Source: Thauera sp. K11
Lineage (GTDB): Bacteria; Pseudomonadota; Gammaproteobacteria; Burkholderiales; Rhodocyclaceae
DNA length: 64,000 nucleotides
NCBI RefSeq assembly: GCF_002354895.1
Contig: NZ_CP023439.1
Coordinates: 3,410,001-3,474,000 of the forward strand
Reading direction: 5' to 3'
How positions within the stretch are numbered: the first letter of the stretch is position 1; each line of letters begins with the position of its first letter. The notes beneath the pieces were generated by a model. That model did not search any database. It was given only the letters and a program-made list of their open reading frames with translations, and was not told where the DNA came from. Shown here piece by piece: positions 20,277-27,908 of the stretch. A program made the translations under genes and the position numbers.

Positions 20277-20307
20277 AAAAGGCCGGGCATGATCGCCCGG
20301 CCTTTTT
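20277..20307 (+). terminator. Rho-independent terminator after the siderophore receptor
   Basis: AAAAGGCCGGGC pairs with GCCCGGCCTTTTT around a 6-base loop, 13 bp after the receptor stop. Because the next gene starts only 18 bases later, it is probably expressed by partial readthrough. Confidence 0.92.
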
Positions 20308-20324
20308 GCATTGGACATGCCTAG

Positions 20325-21437
20325 ATGAATGAGCGTCCTTCCGTCATTCCGGCCCTGCACCACATCCCGCCCGGGATCCAGTGCGCGCAGGACTACGAAG
20401 CCCTCGCCGACCGCTTCATCCCCGCCCCCGCGCACGCCTACATCGCCGGCGGCAGCGGGCAGGAAGCGACGCTGCGCGCCAATCTCGCGGCCTTCGACGG
20501 CATCGGCATCGCGCCGCGCCTGCTGCGCGACGTCACCGCCGGCCACACCCGCGTGAAGCTGCTCGGGCGCGAACTGCGCCACCCGGTGCTGCTGGCGCCG
20601 GTCGCCTTCCAGACGCTGGCGCATCCGGGCGGCGAAATCGAGACCGCGCGCGCGGCCGACGCCACCGATTCCTGTCTGGTCGCCAGCACGCTGTCGTCCT
20701 TTCCGCTGGAAGACATCGCCCGCGCCACGCGCGGCGACAAGTGGTTCCAGCTCTATTTCCAGCCGCGCCGCGAAAGCACGCTCGACCTCGTGCGGCGCGC
20801 GGAAGCGGCCGGCTTCGGTGCCCTGGTCGTCACCGTGGATGCGTCGGTGCAAAGCCCCAGCCTGCGCGCGCGCCGCGCGGGCTTTCGCATGCCCGACGAC
20901 GTGCGGCCGGCCAATCTGCAGCACCACGTCCAGCCCGGCCAGGTGACGCTGTCGGGCGGGCAGAGCCTGATCTTCCAGGGCCTGATGAGCGAAGCCCCCA
21001 CCTGGGACGACCTCGCCTGGATCATGGGCCAGACCGCGCTGCCGGTGCTGGTCAAGGGCGTGCTGCATGCGGACGACGCGCACGCGCTGCAGGCCATGGG
21101 TGTGGCCGGCCTGGTGGTGTCCAACCACGGCGGGCGCACGCTGGACGGCATCCCCGCCAGCCTGAAGGCGCTGCCGCGCATCCGCGAAGCGGTCGGCGCA
21201 GGCTATCCGCTGCTGCTCGACAGCGGCATCCGCGGCGGCAGCGACATCTTCAAGGCCCTGGCGCTGGGCGCCGACGCGGTGATGATCGGCCGCCTGCAGG
21301 TCTATGCGCTGGCGGTGGCCGGCGCGCTCGGCGTCGCCCACCTCGTCAAGCTGCTGCGCGAAGAACTGGAACTGTGCATGGCCCTGGCGGGCTGCCCCAC
21401 GCCGGCCGACATCACGCCGGCCTTCATCGAACGTTGA
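20325..21437 (+). CDS. FMN-dependent alpha-hydroxy-acid dehydrogenase (lactate oxidase-like)
   Basis: A 370-residue TIM-barrel flavoenzyme oxidising an L-2-hydroxy acid to the keto acid. Visible active-site segments are KWFQLYFQ, LVKGVLHADDA (catalytic Lys region), VSNHGGRTLDG (His base and Arg) and LLLDSGIRGGSDI with the FMN phosphate-binding GADAVMIGR. Sitting between a siderophore receptor and piuC, it may act on a hydroxy-acid siderophore or its product, but the true substrate is unknown. It starts at ATG 20325, immediately after the terminator. Confidence 0.9.
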   Translation: MNERPSVIPALHHIPPGIQCAQDYEALADRFIPAPAHAYIAGGSGQEATLRANLAAFDGIGIAPRLLRDVTAGHTRVKLLGRELRHPVLLAPVAFQTLAHPGGEIETARAADATDSCLVASTLSSFPLEDIARATRGDKWFQLYFQPRRESTLDLVRRAEAAGFGALVVTVDASVQSPSLRARRAGFRMPDDVRPANLQHHVQPGQVTLSGGQSLIFQGLMSEAPTWDDLAWIMGQTALPVLVKGVLHADDAHALQAMGVAGLVVSNHGGRTLDGIPASLKALPRIREAVGAGYPLLLDSGIRGGSDIFKALALGADAVMIGRLQVYALAVAGALGVAHLVKLLREELELCMALAGCPTPADITPAFIER

Positions 21438-21455
21438 AGCGATTAGGAAACGCGT

Positions 21456-22139
21456 ATGTTGATCTCGATTGAAAACGTCCTCGGCAAGGACGAAGTCGCA
21501 CGGTTCAGGCAAGGGCTGGAGGCGGCCGAATGGCAGGACGGCCTGCAGACCGCCGGCACGCTGGCCAGCGCGGTCAAGCGCAACCTGCAGATCGCCGACG
21601 GCTCGGAGCTGGCCATGAGCCTGGGCAACCACATCCTGCGCAAGCTCGGCAGCATGCCGGAATTCATCTCCGCCGCACTGCCGCTGCGCATCTATCCACC
21701 CAAGTTCAACTGCTACCGCGACGGCGGCACCTATGGTGCGCACGTCGACAGCGCGCTGATGCAGGTGCCCGGCACCAGCCTCACCGTGCGCACCGACCTG
21801 TCGGCGACGCTGTTCCTGTCCGAGCCGGACGAATACGAAGGCGGCGAACTGCAGATCGAAGGGCCGTTCGGCGTGCAGGCGGTCAAGCTCGATGCCGGCG
21901 ACATGGTGTTGTACCCATCGTCCAGCCTGCACCTGGTGAGCCCGGTGACGCGGGGCGCACGCATCGCCTCCTTCTTCTGGATCCAGAGCATGGTGCAGGA
22001 CGAAGGCGAACGCACCCTGCTGTACGACCTGGACCGCTCCATCCAGGGCCTGACCGCCGCAGGCCTGCAGGGCACGCCCGACCTGCTGCAGCTCACCGGC
22101 GTGTATCACAACCTGCTGCGGCGCTGGGCCAGCACCTGA
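21456..22139 (+). CDS. piuC: PiuC/YbiX Fe(II)/2-oxoglutarate-type dioxygenase
   Basis: A 227-residue PKHD-type hydroxylase of the YbiX/PiuC family, commonly encoded beside fiu or piuA receptors. The iron-binding facial triad is visible as HVD (GAHVDSALM) and a distal His ([13 protein letters not shown]), with an Arg for 2-oxoglutarate shortly after (GARIASFFW). The N-terminus ([19 protein letters not shown]) and the length match the family. It follows the dehydrogenase by 18 bp. Its role in iron uptake is not settled for the family. Confidence 0.94.
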   Translation: MLISIENVLGKDEVARFRQGLEAAEWQDGLQTAGTLASAVKRNLQIADGSELAMSLGNHILRKLGSMPEFISAALPLRIYPPKFNCYRDGGTYGAHVDSALMQVPGTSLTVRTDLSATLFLSEPDEYEGGELQIEGPFGVQAVKLDAGDMVLYPSSSLHLVSPVTRGARIASFFWIQSMVQDEGERTLLYDLDRSIQGLTAAGLQGTPDLLQLTGVYHNLLRRWAST

Positions 22140-22268
22140 GCCGGGCGTCTCCCGGCGAAGCGTGCGCCGCGCCCACGGCGCAGATGCGGCGGACCCGGCG
22201 CGCAGCAGCAGGACGGGGCCGAAGCCCCGTTTCCCATCGGCGCGGCGCAACGCGCCGGCCGGCACCGG

Positions 22269-23276
22269 TCACTTCTTGTCGAAAGGCTTGGGACGCGGCG
22301 TCGTGTCCGAGGACGGCGGCAGCACCGGCAGCGTGAAGCTGGGCTGCTCGCCGGTCAGCGTCTTCAGGAAGGCGACGATCCTGGCGTTCTCGTCCTTCGT
22401 GAATTTCTTGCCCAGTTGCAGGCGGCCCATGGTGTCGACGGCCTCGGTCAGCGTGTTGGCGGCGCCGTCGTGGAAGTACGGGTAGGTCATTTCCACGTTG
22501 CGCAGCGTCGGCACCTTGAAGTTGAAGCGGTCGGCGTCCTTGCCCGTCACCGCCGAACGGCCCTCGGCCGGGCTGCTGGCCTTGTACGGCTCGACCAGGC
22601 CCATCTTCTGGAACGAGTTGCCGCCCACCGCCACCCCGTTGTGGCAGGCCACGCAGCCCGACTCCTTGAACAGCCCGTAGCCGGCCATCTCGTCGGCGGT
22701 GAGCGCGTCCTGTCTGCCCAGCAGCCACTGGTCGAAGCGCGAATTGGGCGTCACCAGCGTCTTCTCGAACTCGGCGATGGCCAGCGTCACCTGGTCGATG
22801 TCGATCCTGTCCTTGCCGAAGACCTGCTTGAATTCACGCACGTAGGCCGGGATCGATTCGAGCACGTCCAGCGCCAGCGTGTGGGTGAAGGCCATCTCGC
22901 CCGGGTTGGCGATCGGGCCGCCGGCCTGCGCCTTCAGGTCGGCCGCGCGGCCGTCCCAGAACTGCGCCACGTTCAGGCTGGAGTTGAGCACCGTGGGGGC
23001 GTTGATCGGGCCCTGCTGCCACTTGTCGCCGATCGAGGTCGGGATGTTGTCGGTGCCGCCCATCGACAGGTTGTGACAGGAGTTACAGGAGATGAAGCCC
23101 GACTTCGACAGGCGCGGATCGAAGTACAGCTTCTTGCCCAGTTCCACCATCCCGAGGTTGATGTTCTGCGGCGGGCTGATCGGCTGGATCGGCTCGTCGG
23201 AGGCGGCCCGAGCCAGATCCGCGGAGGCGAGGCCGGCAAGCAGGGCGAGGGCGGAAACCACCGCTTTCGTTTTCAT
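22269..23276 (-). CDS. ccp: Di-heme cytochrome c peroxidase
   Basis: A periplasmic peroxidase that reduces H2O2 with electrons from c-type cytochromes. The 335 residues have a signal peptide ending ARAASDEP and two heme c sites, CNSCH (low-potential half) and CVACH (high-potential half), plus the conserved KVPTLRNVEMTYPYFHDG. The second of two ATGs (23276) has AAGGA six bases upstream. An FNR/ANR box lies 66 bp upstream of the start, which is usual for ccp genes induced at low oxygen. Confidence 0.94.
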   Translation of the reverse strand: MKTKAVVSALALLAGLASADLARAASDEPIQPISPPQNINLGMVELGKKLYFDPRLSKSGFISCNSCHNLSMGGTDNIPTSIGDKWQQGPINAPTVLNSSLNVAQFWDGRAADLKAQAGGPIANPGEMAFTHTLALDVLESIPAYVREFKQVFGKDRIDIDQVTLAIAEFEKTLVTPNSRFDQWLLGRQDALTADEMAGYGLFKESGCVACHNGVAVGGNSFQKMGLVEPYKASSPAEGRSAVTGKDADRFNFKVPTLRNVEMTYPYFHDGAANTLTEAVDTMGRLQLGKKFTKDENARIVAFLKTLTGEQPSFTLPVLPPSSDTTPRPKPFDKK

Positions 23277-23341
23277 CATGCGTCCTTTGAGGCGGAGAAA
23301 AAATATCCGGTAACATTTTCCTCCCGCCCCCTCCGCCGGTC

Positions 23342-23355
23342 TTGATTCAGGTCAA
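23342..23355 (-). promoter_or_regulatory. FNR/ANR box upstream of ccp
   Basis: TTGATTCAGGTCAA fits the TTGAT-N4-ATCAA consensus with one change. The stop codon of nnrS (23352-23354) lies inside the site. Activation of ccp under oxygen limitation is inferred. Confidence 0.78.
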
Positions 23356-24650
23356 GGCGAAAGGACATCCCCGGCAGCGGCGGATGCCTCCTCGCACCCG
23401 CTCCCGCCATCGCTGCGCGCGCGCACGAAGACGCCCGCCAGGCGCGCCGCGGCCAGCCCCCAGGCCAGCGCCCAGGCCGTCCCACCGGCGGCAAGCAAGG
23501 GCAGCGGCCAGCCGGCGGGCAGGCCCGTCATGCCGGCCGCGGCGCGCACGGCGGCGGCAACGCCGATCGCCGCCGCGGCGAGCATCACCCACGGCCGCCC
23601 GTCGAGCGGCAGCCCGGCATGGGTGCGGCCGGCGATGCACAGCACGGCGAGGATGGACAGGCCCATCGCGCCCACCGTCAGCACATGCAGGCCGGCGCCG
23701 GCGGCGACCGGCGCGCCGAGCTGCGCCAGGCCGAGCAGCCCGTAGCCCAGCGCCATCAGCCAATACACCATGTACAGCAGGAAGGCCCAGCGCGACAGCA
23801 GGGCGCGGCCGACGTGCCAGTCGTTGAGCAGGTTCAGCACCGCCGCCGCCGCGGCGAGCGCGAGCCAGCCGGCAACGGCCGGCGGTATCGCCAGCAGGCC
23901 GCCGGCGGTGCATAGCGAAATGGCGAAGATCGCCAGGTTGCGCCGCGGCGGCCGCGCGCGGTAGGCGGGGAGATCGTCGGCCTCCCCGTCCTCCGCGTCG
24001 CGGCGGCGGCGCTGCGCATCCAGCGCGTCGTTGACGATGCGCATCGAGATGCGGCTCATCGCCACGACGATCAGCACCATCATCACGCCCACCGCCGCCA
24101 CCAGCCAGCGCATCGGATACAGGCCGCGCAGCACGTCGGCCTGGAAGCCCGCCACCGTGGCCGCCATCGCCGCCAGCCCCCACAGGAAGCCGCGGTGGCG
24201 CCGCGCGGGGTCGCGCCACAGGCGCCTTGCCACCGCGAGCGGCAACGCGGCGGCAAAACCGGCATCCAGCAGCGCCGCCAGCCACTGCCCCGCCGCGCCC
24301 AGGCTGCCCGACGACCAGAACGCCAGCCGCGCCGCCAGCCACAGCAGCGCCAGGCCGAGCGTCGTGCCACGGCCGAAAGGCGCGGTGGCGGTGAATTCCG
24401 GCACCGCGGTCAACACGAAGCCGGCCACCGCGGCGAGCCCGAAGCCGAACATCAGTTCGTGCGCATGCCACACCACCGGCCCGCCGGGTACCGCGGGCAA
24501 GGCCAGGCCGGCACCGAGATACCCCAGCCAGAGCGGCAGCAGCACCGCGCCATACACGGCCGCGGCGAGGAAGAACGGCCGGAAGCCGCACATGAACAGC
24601 GGCTGCGCCGCCATGCGCGCGAACACGCCGGTGGTCGATCGGCCGTTCAC
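23352..24650 (-). CDS. nnrS: NnrS family multi-heme membrane protein
   Basis: A 432-residue integral membrane protein of the NnrS family, heme and copper proteins that protect against nitrosative stress in denitrifiers. About twelve hydrophobic helices are visible. Family motifs are LFMCGFRPFFLAA, VVWHAHELMFGFG, LNLLNDWHVGRALLSRWAF and GLHVLTVGAMG, which carry the conserved His residues. GTG 24650 is chosen because GAGGAGGG lies eight bases upstream and the family N-terminus starts there. It precedes ccp in the same direction, but ccp has its own FNR box. Confidence 0.93.
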   Translation of the reverse strand: MNGRSTTGVFARMAAQPLFMCGFRPFFLAAAVYGAVLLPLWLGYLGAGLALPAVPGGPVVWHAHELMFGFGLAAVAGFVLTAVPEFTATAPFGRGTTLGLALLWLAARLAFWSSGSLGAAGQWLAALLDAGFAAALPLAVARRLWRDPARRHRGFLWGLAAMAATVAGFQADVLRGLYPMRWLVAAVGVMMVLIVVAMSRISMRIVNDALDAQRRRRDAEDGEADDLPAYRARPPRRNLAIFAISLCTAGGLLAIPPAVAGWLALAAAAAVLNLLNDWHVGRALLSRWAFLLYMVYWLMALGYGLLGLAQLGAPVAAGAGLHVLTVGAMGLSILAVLCIAGRTHAGLPLDGRPWVMLAAAAIGVAAAVRAAAGMTGLPAGWPLPLLAAGGTAWALAWGLAAARLAGVFVRARSDGGSGCEEASAAAGDVLSP

Positions 24651-25023
24651 CGGGCTGCCCTCCTCACCGCGAAGACCACGCCATGGCGATGCCCCGGAGC
24701 CATCCACCGGAAGCGGACGCGGGTAACCCCCTCGCCTTCCGCGCGGCCAGGAAGCGGATGGCCCGCGACGGCGAAGCATCCGCCGGGCAAGGCATGCCCG
24801 ACGGGAAGGCGATGGCGCGCGCGGACATCGGCCGGGAACAGGCGCGGCGCCGGGGATGCAATCCGATTCCCGTCCCCCTGCGGTTGCCGCCCATGGCCAC
24901 GGCCACTCGGCGGCCCGCACGAGACCCGCGACCCGCGGGAAGCCGGCAGATCCAAGCGGGTTGCGGGCGCCGGCGCCAGCGGAAAACGCCCCGGGCACCG
25001 GCCGGCGAACGGCCCGTGCGGAC
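24651..25023 (-). other. Intergenic region between the ABC importer and nnrS
   Basis: These 373 bases are GC-rich with several short inverted repeats. I saw no convincing gene, FNR box or riboswitch motif. Open frames here look like shadows of high GC. Confidence 0.4.
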
Positions 25024-25986
25024 TCATGCGCCACACCTGCCGGTCCGCGCAGCCGGGCCTGCCGGCACGGCCGGCGCCAGTGGCCGCAGATCCGGCGCGG
25101 ATTGCCAGCCGTCGGTGACCGGCCTGCATGCCGGCATCGCCGGCGGCGGCAGTCCGAAGCCGGTGCGCAGCTCGGGCGTCTGCAGCAGTTCGGCGGTGTG
25201 CCGGTACACCCAGGATTCGTCGCGCAGGGCGGCCGGGCGGGCGAGTTCGAAGCGGCCCACGATGCGCCCCGGCGCCGGCGCCATGACGAGGATGGCGTGC
25301 GACAGGCGCACCGCCTCCATCAGATCGTGCGTGATCATCAGCACCGCGGTGCCGCGCGCCGCCTGATGGTCCAGCAGCAGGCGGTACAGCTCTTCCTTCA
25401 ATCCCACGTCCAGCGCCGAGAACGGTTCGTCGAGCAGCAGCAGGTCGGGTTCGAGCACCAGCGCGCGCGCCAGCGCCACGCGGCTTTGCATGCCGCCCGA
25501 AAGCTGGTGCGGGAACTTGTCGAGATCGCGCGCCGCCAGCCCCAGGCGCAGCGCCAGCGCATGCGCGCGCTCGTGCCGCGCGCGCCGCGCCATGCCGGTG
25601 GCCTTGAGGCCGAGCGCGATGTTGTCGAGCGCGGTCTTCCACGGCAGCAGCCGCGCCTGCTGGAACATGAAGGCGGTGGCGGCGAAGCGGTTTTCCACCT
25701 CGCCCGCCTGCACCGCGAGCAGATCCGCGCACAGATGCAGCAGCGTGGTCTTGCCGCAGCCGGACGGCCCCACCAGCGCCACCGATTCGCCGCTGCGCAC
25801 CTCGAAGCCGATGTCCGCCAGCACTTCGTCGCGGCCATAGGCATGGCGCAGGCCCGCCACCCGCAAGCCGGCGGATGGCGGCGGACAGGTCGCGGCGGAC
25901 GGAGAGGCCGCGCCGCCCGTCGCCGCGCCGGAGTGCGTTCCATCCGGCCCGGTCCGCCGCACGTCCAGCGCATCGTCCATGCTCAT
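25024..25986 (-). CDS. ABC importer ATP-binding protein (SsuB/TauB-like)
   Basis: ATPase of an importer of the nitrate/sulfonate/taurine class, 320 residues. Walker A VGPSGCGKTTL, Q-loop AFMFQQARLLPW, signature LSGGMQSRVALARAL and Walker B LLLLDEPFSALD are intact. About 40 low-complexity residues precede the domain and about 70 non-conserved residues follow it. The start ATG 25986 overlaps the permease stop (ATGA). Its substrate is not shown by sequence; the shared Fur/FNR promoter with a TonB receptor points to an iron, metal or cofactor cargo. Confidence 0.88.
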   Translation of the reverse strand: MSMDDALDVRRTGPDGTHSGAATGGAASPSAATCPPPSAGLRVAGLRHAYGRDEVLADIGFEVRSGESVALVGPSGCGKTTLLHLCADLLAVQAGEVENRFAATAFMFQQARLLPWKTALDNIALGLKATGMARRARHERAHALALRLGLAARDLDKFPHQLSGGMQSRVALARALVLEPDLLLLDEPFSALDVGLKEELYRLLLDHQAARGTAVLMITHDLMEAVRLSHAILVMAPAPGRIVGRFELARPAALRDESWVYRHTAELLQTPELRTGFGLPPPAMPACRPVTDGWQSAPDLRPLAPAVPAGPAARTGRCGA

Positions 25987-26774
25987 GCCCCCTGCTCGCG
26001 CCAGCGCTCGATCTCGCGCTTGACCGGCTCCAGCACCAGGTACTCCAGCGCCAGCAGCAAGCCGACCACCGCCACGATCCAGGCCATCGTCGCGGTGGTG
26101 TCCAGGTGCGCGCGCGTCACCGCCAGCGCCGCGCCGACGCCGTCCTGGGTGGCGAGCAACTCGGCCATCACCACCACCTTCCACGCGGTACCGAGCGCGG
26201 CGATCCAGGCCGGAAACAGGTAGGACGCCACGTGCGGCAGATAGACGTCGGCGAACATCATGCGGCGCGGCAGGCGGAAGGCCGCGGCCATGGTGCGCAA
26301 CTGGTTGTCCAGCGTGCGCGCGCCCTGCAGCGCACCGACGAAGATCACCGGAAAGGCCGCGGCGAATACGGTGAATACCGGCGTGCCGTCGCCGGCGCCG
26401 AACCACAGCAGCGCCAGCACCAGCCAGGCGATGGGCGGCGTGCCCATCAGCACGGTGACGAGCGGGCGCGCCATCGTCGAGGCGGTGGCGGAGAGGCCGG
26501 CGGCCAGCCCCAGCGTGCTGCCGGCCGCTACCGACAGCGCATAGCCGGCCAGCGCGCGGCGCGCGGTGGCGGCCAGTTCGGGCCAGGCCGCGCCGCTCCG
26601 CATGAGATCGAACAGCGCGGCGAAGGCCGCGCGCGGGTCCGGCAGCACCAGCGGGCCATGGACGAGGCTCACCGCCTCCCATGCGGCCAGCAGCAGGAAC
26701 AGGCTGGCGAGCGCGCCCCAGCCGCTCCACAGGTAGGCGGGCAGGCCGCCCAGCCAGGCGCGCAGCAGCTTCAT
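25983..26774 (-). CDS. ABC importer permease (SsuC/TauC-like)
   Basis: A 263-residue inner-membrane permease with about six helices and the binding-protein-dependent transport motif in the second half (LPHVASYLFPAWIAALGTAW, KVVVMAEL). The N-terminal helix is SLFLLLAAWEAVSLV. It overlaps the ATPase and the binding-protein genes by four bases on each side, so the three importer subunits are translationally coupled. Confidence 0.9.
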   Translation of the reverse strand: MKLLRAWLGGLPAYLWSGWGALASLFLLLAAWEAVSLVHGPLVLPDPRAAFAALFDLMRSGAAWPELAATARRALAGYALSVAAGSTLGLAAGLSATASTMARPLVTVLMGTPPIAWLVLALLWFGAGDGTPVFTVFAAAFPVIFVGALQGARTLDNQLRTMAAAFRLPRRMMFADVYLPHVASYLFPAWIAALGTAWKVVVMAELLATQDGVGAALAVTRAHLDTTATMAWIVAVVGLLLALEYLVLEPVKREIERWREQGA

Positions 26775-27820
26775 GGGGACGCGGCGGGCCCGACGCCGTA
26801 GAACGCGTCGTCGGGCAGCTTGCCGCCGACCAGTGCCGGGTTCTTGCGCAGCAGTTCGCCGAACAGGAATTCCAGTTCGCCGCGTGCCGCGCGCGCGGGC
26901 ACCGCCTCCATGCGGCTCACCGCGATCGAATCGGCCACCGCCTCGGCGCTCAGCGCATCCACCCGCGCCGCCACGCCGCGGCCGCATTCGGCGGCGTGGT
27001 CGCGGCACCAGGCCAGCGCGCGGGCGTACTCGGCTTCGATGCGCGCGGCCAGATCGGGCCGCTCGCGCAGCGCGCCCATCACCGCGATGCCCGCCTGCGG
27101 AATGCGCGCCTCGCGCTGGAAAACCCGCCCCCATTCGGTCTGCAAGTCGATGCTGCGATGCAGTTCCGGCGCCACCACGCTGAGCGGGAAGGAGCCCGTC
27201 TTGCGCAGCGCCATCGACACCGCCGGCTCGGCCAGCAGCGCATGGTCCACCCGCCGCATCACCAGCAACTGCATCGCATCGACCGGGCTCGCGACGTAGC
27301 GCAGGCGCAGGTCCTTGCGCGGGTCCAGGCCCTGCCGTTCGGCCAGCAGGCCGAACACGATGTCGGGCATGTCGCCGCGGAACGGCAGCGCCAGTTCCTT
27401 GCCGCGCAGGTCGGCGATCGTCTTCAGCGCCGGGTCGCGCGACACCAGCCACAGGATGCCCCAGGTGGAGACGTTGAGCAGGCGCAGCCTGGCGCCGCGG
27501 TTGTAGAGGTTGGCGGCGACGTTGGTGGGCATCGCCAGCACGTCGGCGCCGCCGTCGAGCGCCATCACGCGCAACTGGTCGGGGTCGCGCCACGGCACGA
27601 ATTCGACGCGCTCGGCGACGTCCGCGAGCGCGCCGGAATCGACCATGCGGATCAGCGGGTTCGACACCGCGGCGGCCGGGCCCGCCAGCACCAGCTTCGG
27701 CAGCCTGGCGGCGCCGGCCGCGCCGGAAACGACGGCCAGCGCCAGCACTACGCAGACATGCAGCAGGACGCGCATCCAGGCGAATGCGGGAGCCGGCGCA
27801 TGCATACCGTCCCGGCGCAT
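26771..27820 (-). CDS. ABC importer substrate-binding protein (NMT1/SsuA-like)
   Basis: A 349-residue periplasmic binding protein of the NMT1/SsuA type. The signal peptide core is LLHVCVVLALAVVSGAAGA. The body shows the two-lobe pattern (LVLAGPAAAVSNPLIRM, DVLAMPTNVAANLYNRGA, IADLRGKELALPFRGD). ATG 27820 is preferred because AGGG lies seven bases before it; the frame is open to 27907, next to the receptor stop. Binding proteins of this class bind small anions or cofactors, so pairing with an iron-regulated TonB receptor is noteworthy. Confidence 0.83.
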   Translation of the reverse strand: MRRDGMHAPAPAFAWMRVLLHVCVVLALAVVSGAAGAARLPKLVLAGPAAAVSNPLIRMVDSGALADVAERVEFVPWRDPDQLRVMALDGGADVLAMPTNVAANLYNRGARLRLLNVSTWGILWLVSRDPALKTIADLRGKELALPFRGDMPDIVFGLLAERQGLDPRKDLRLRYVASPVDAMQLLVMRRVDHALLAEPAVSMALRKTGSFPLSVVAPELHRSIDLQTEWGRVFQREARIPQAGIAVMGALRERPDLAARIEAEYARALAWCRDHAAECGRGVAARVDALSAEAVADSIAVSRMEAVPARAARGELEFLFGELLRKNPALVGGKLPDDAFYGVGPAASP

Positions 27821-27908
27821 GGCCGTGCCCTGCGGCGGCAGGCGCGCGGGGGCGGCCAGGCCGGCGCTGGTGCCGGCCGGGAGCAGGCGGCGATGGCAGG
27901 CGCACATG

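Noticed and set aside
24664..24906. 80-codon minus-strand frame in the gap before nnrS
   Set aside because: No ribosome site, low-complexity composition typical of chance frames in high GC, and no recognisable domain.
24651..25023. Cobalamin-type riboswitch upstream of nnrS
   Set aside because: GC-rich segments looked suggestive, but the conserved B12-box sequence is not present.
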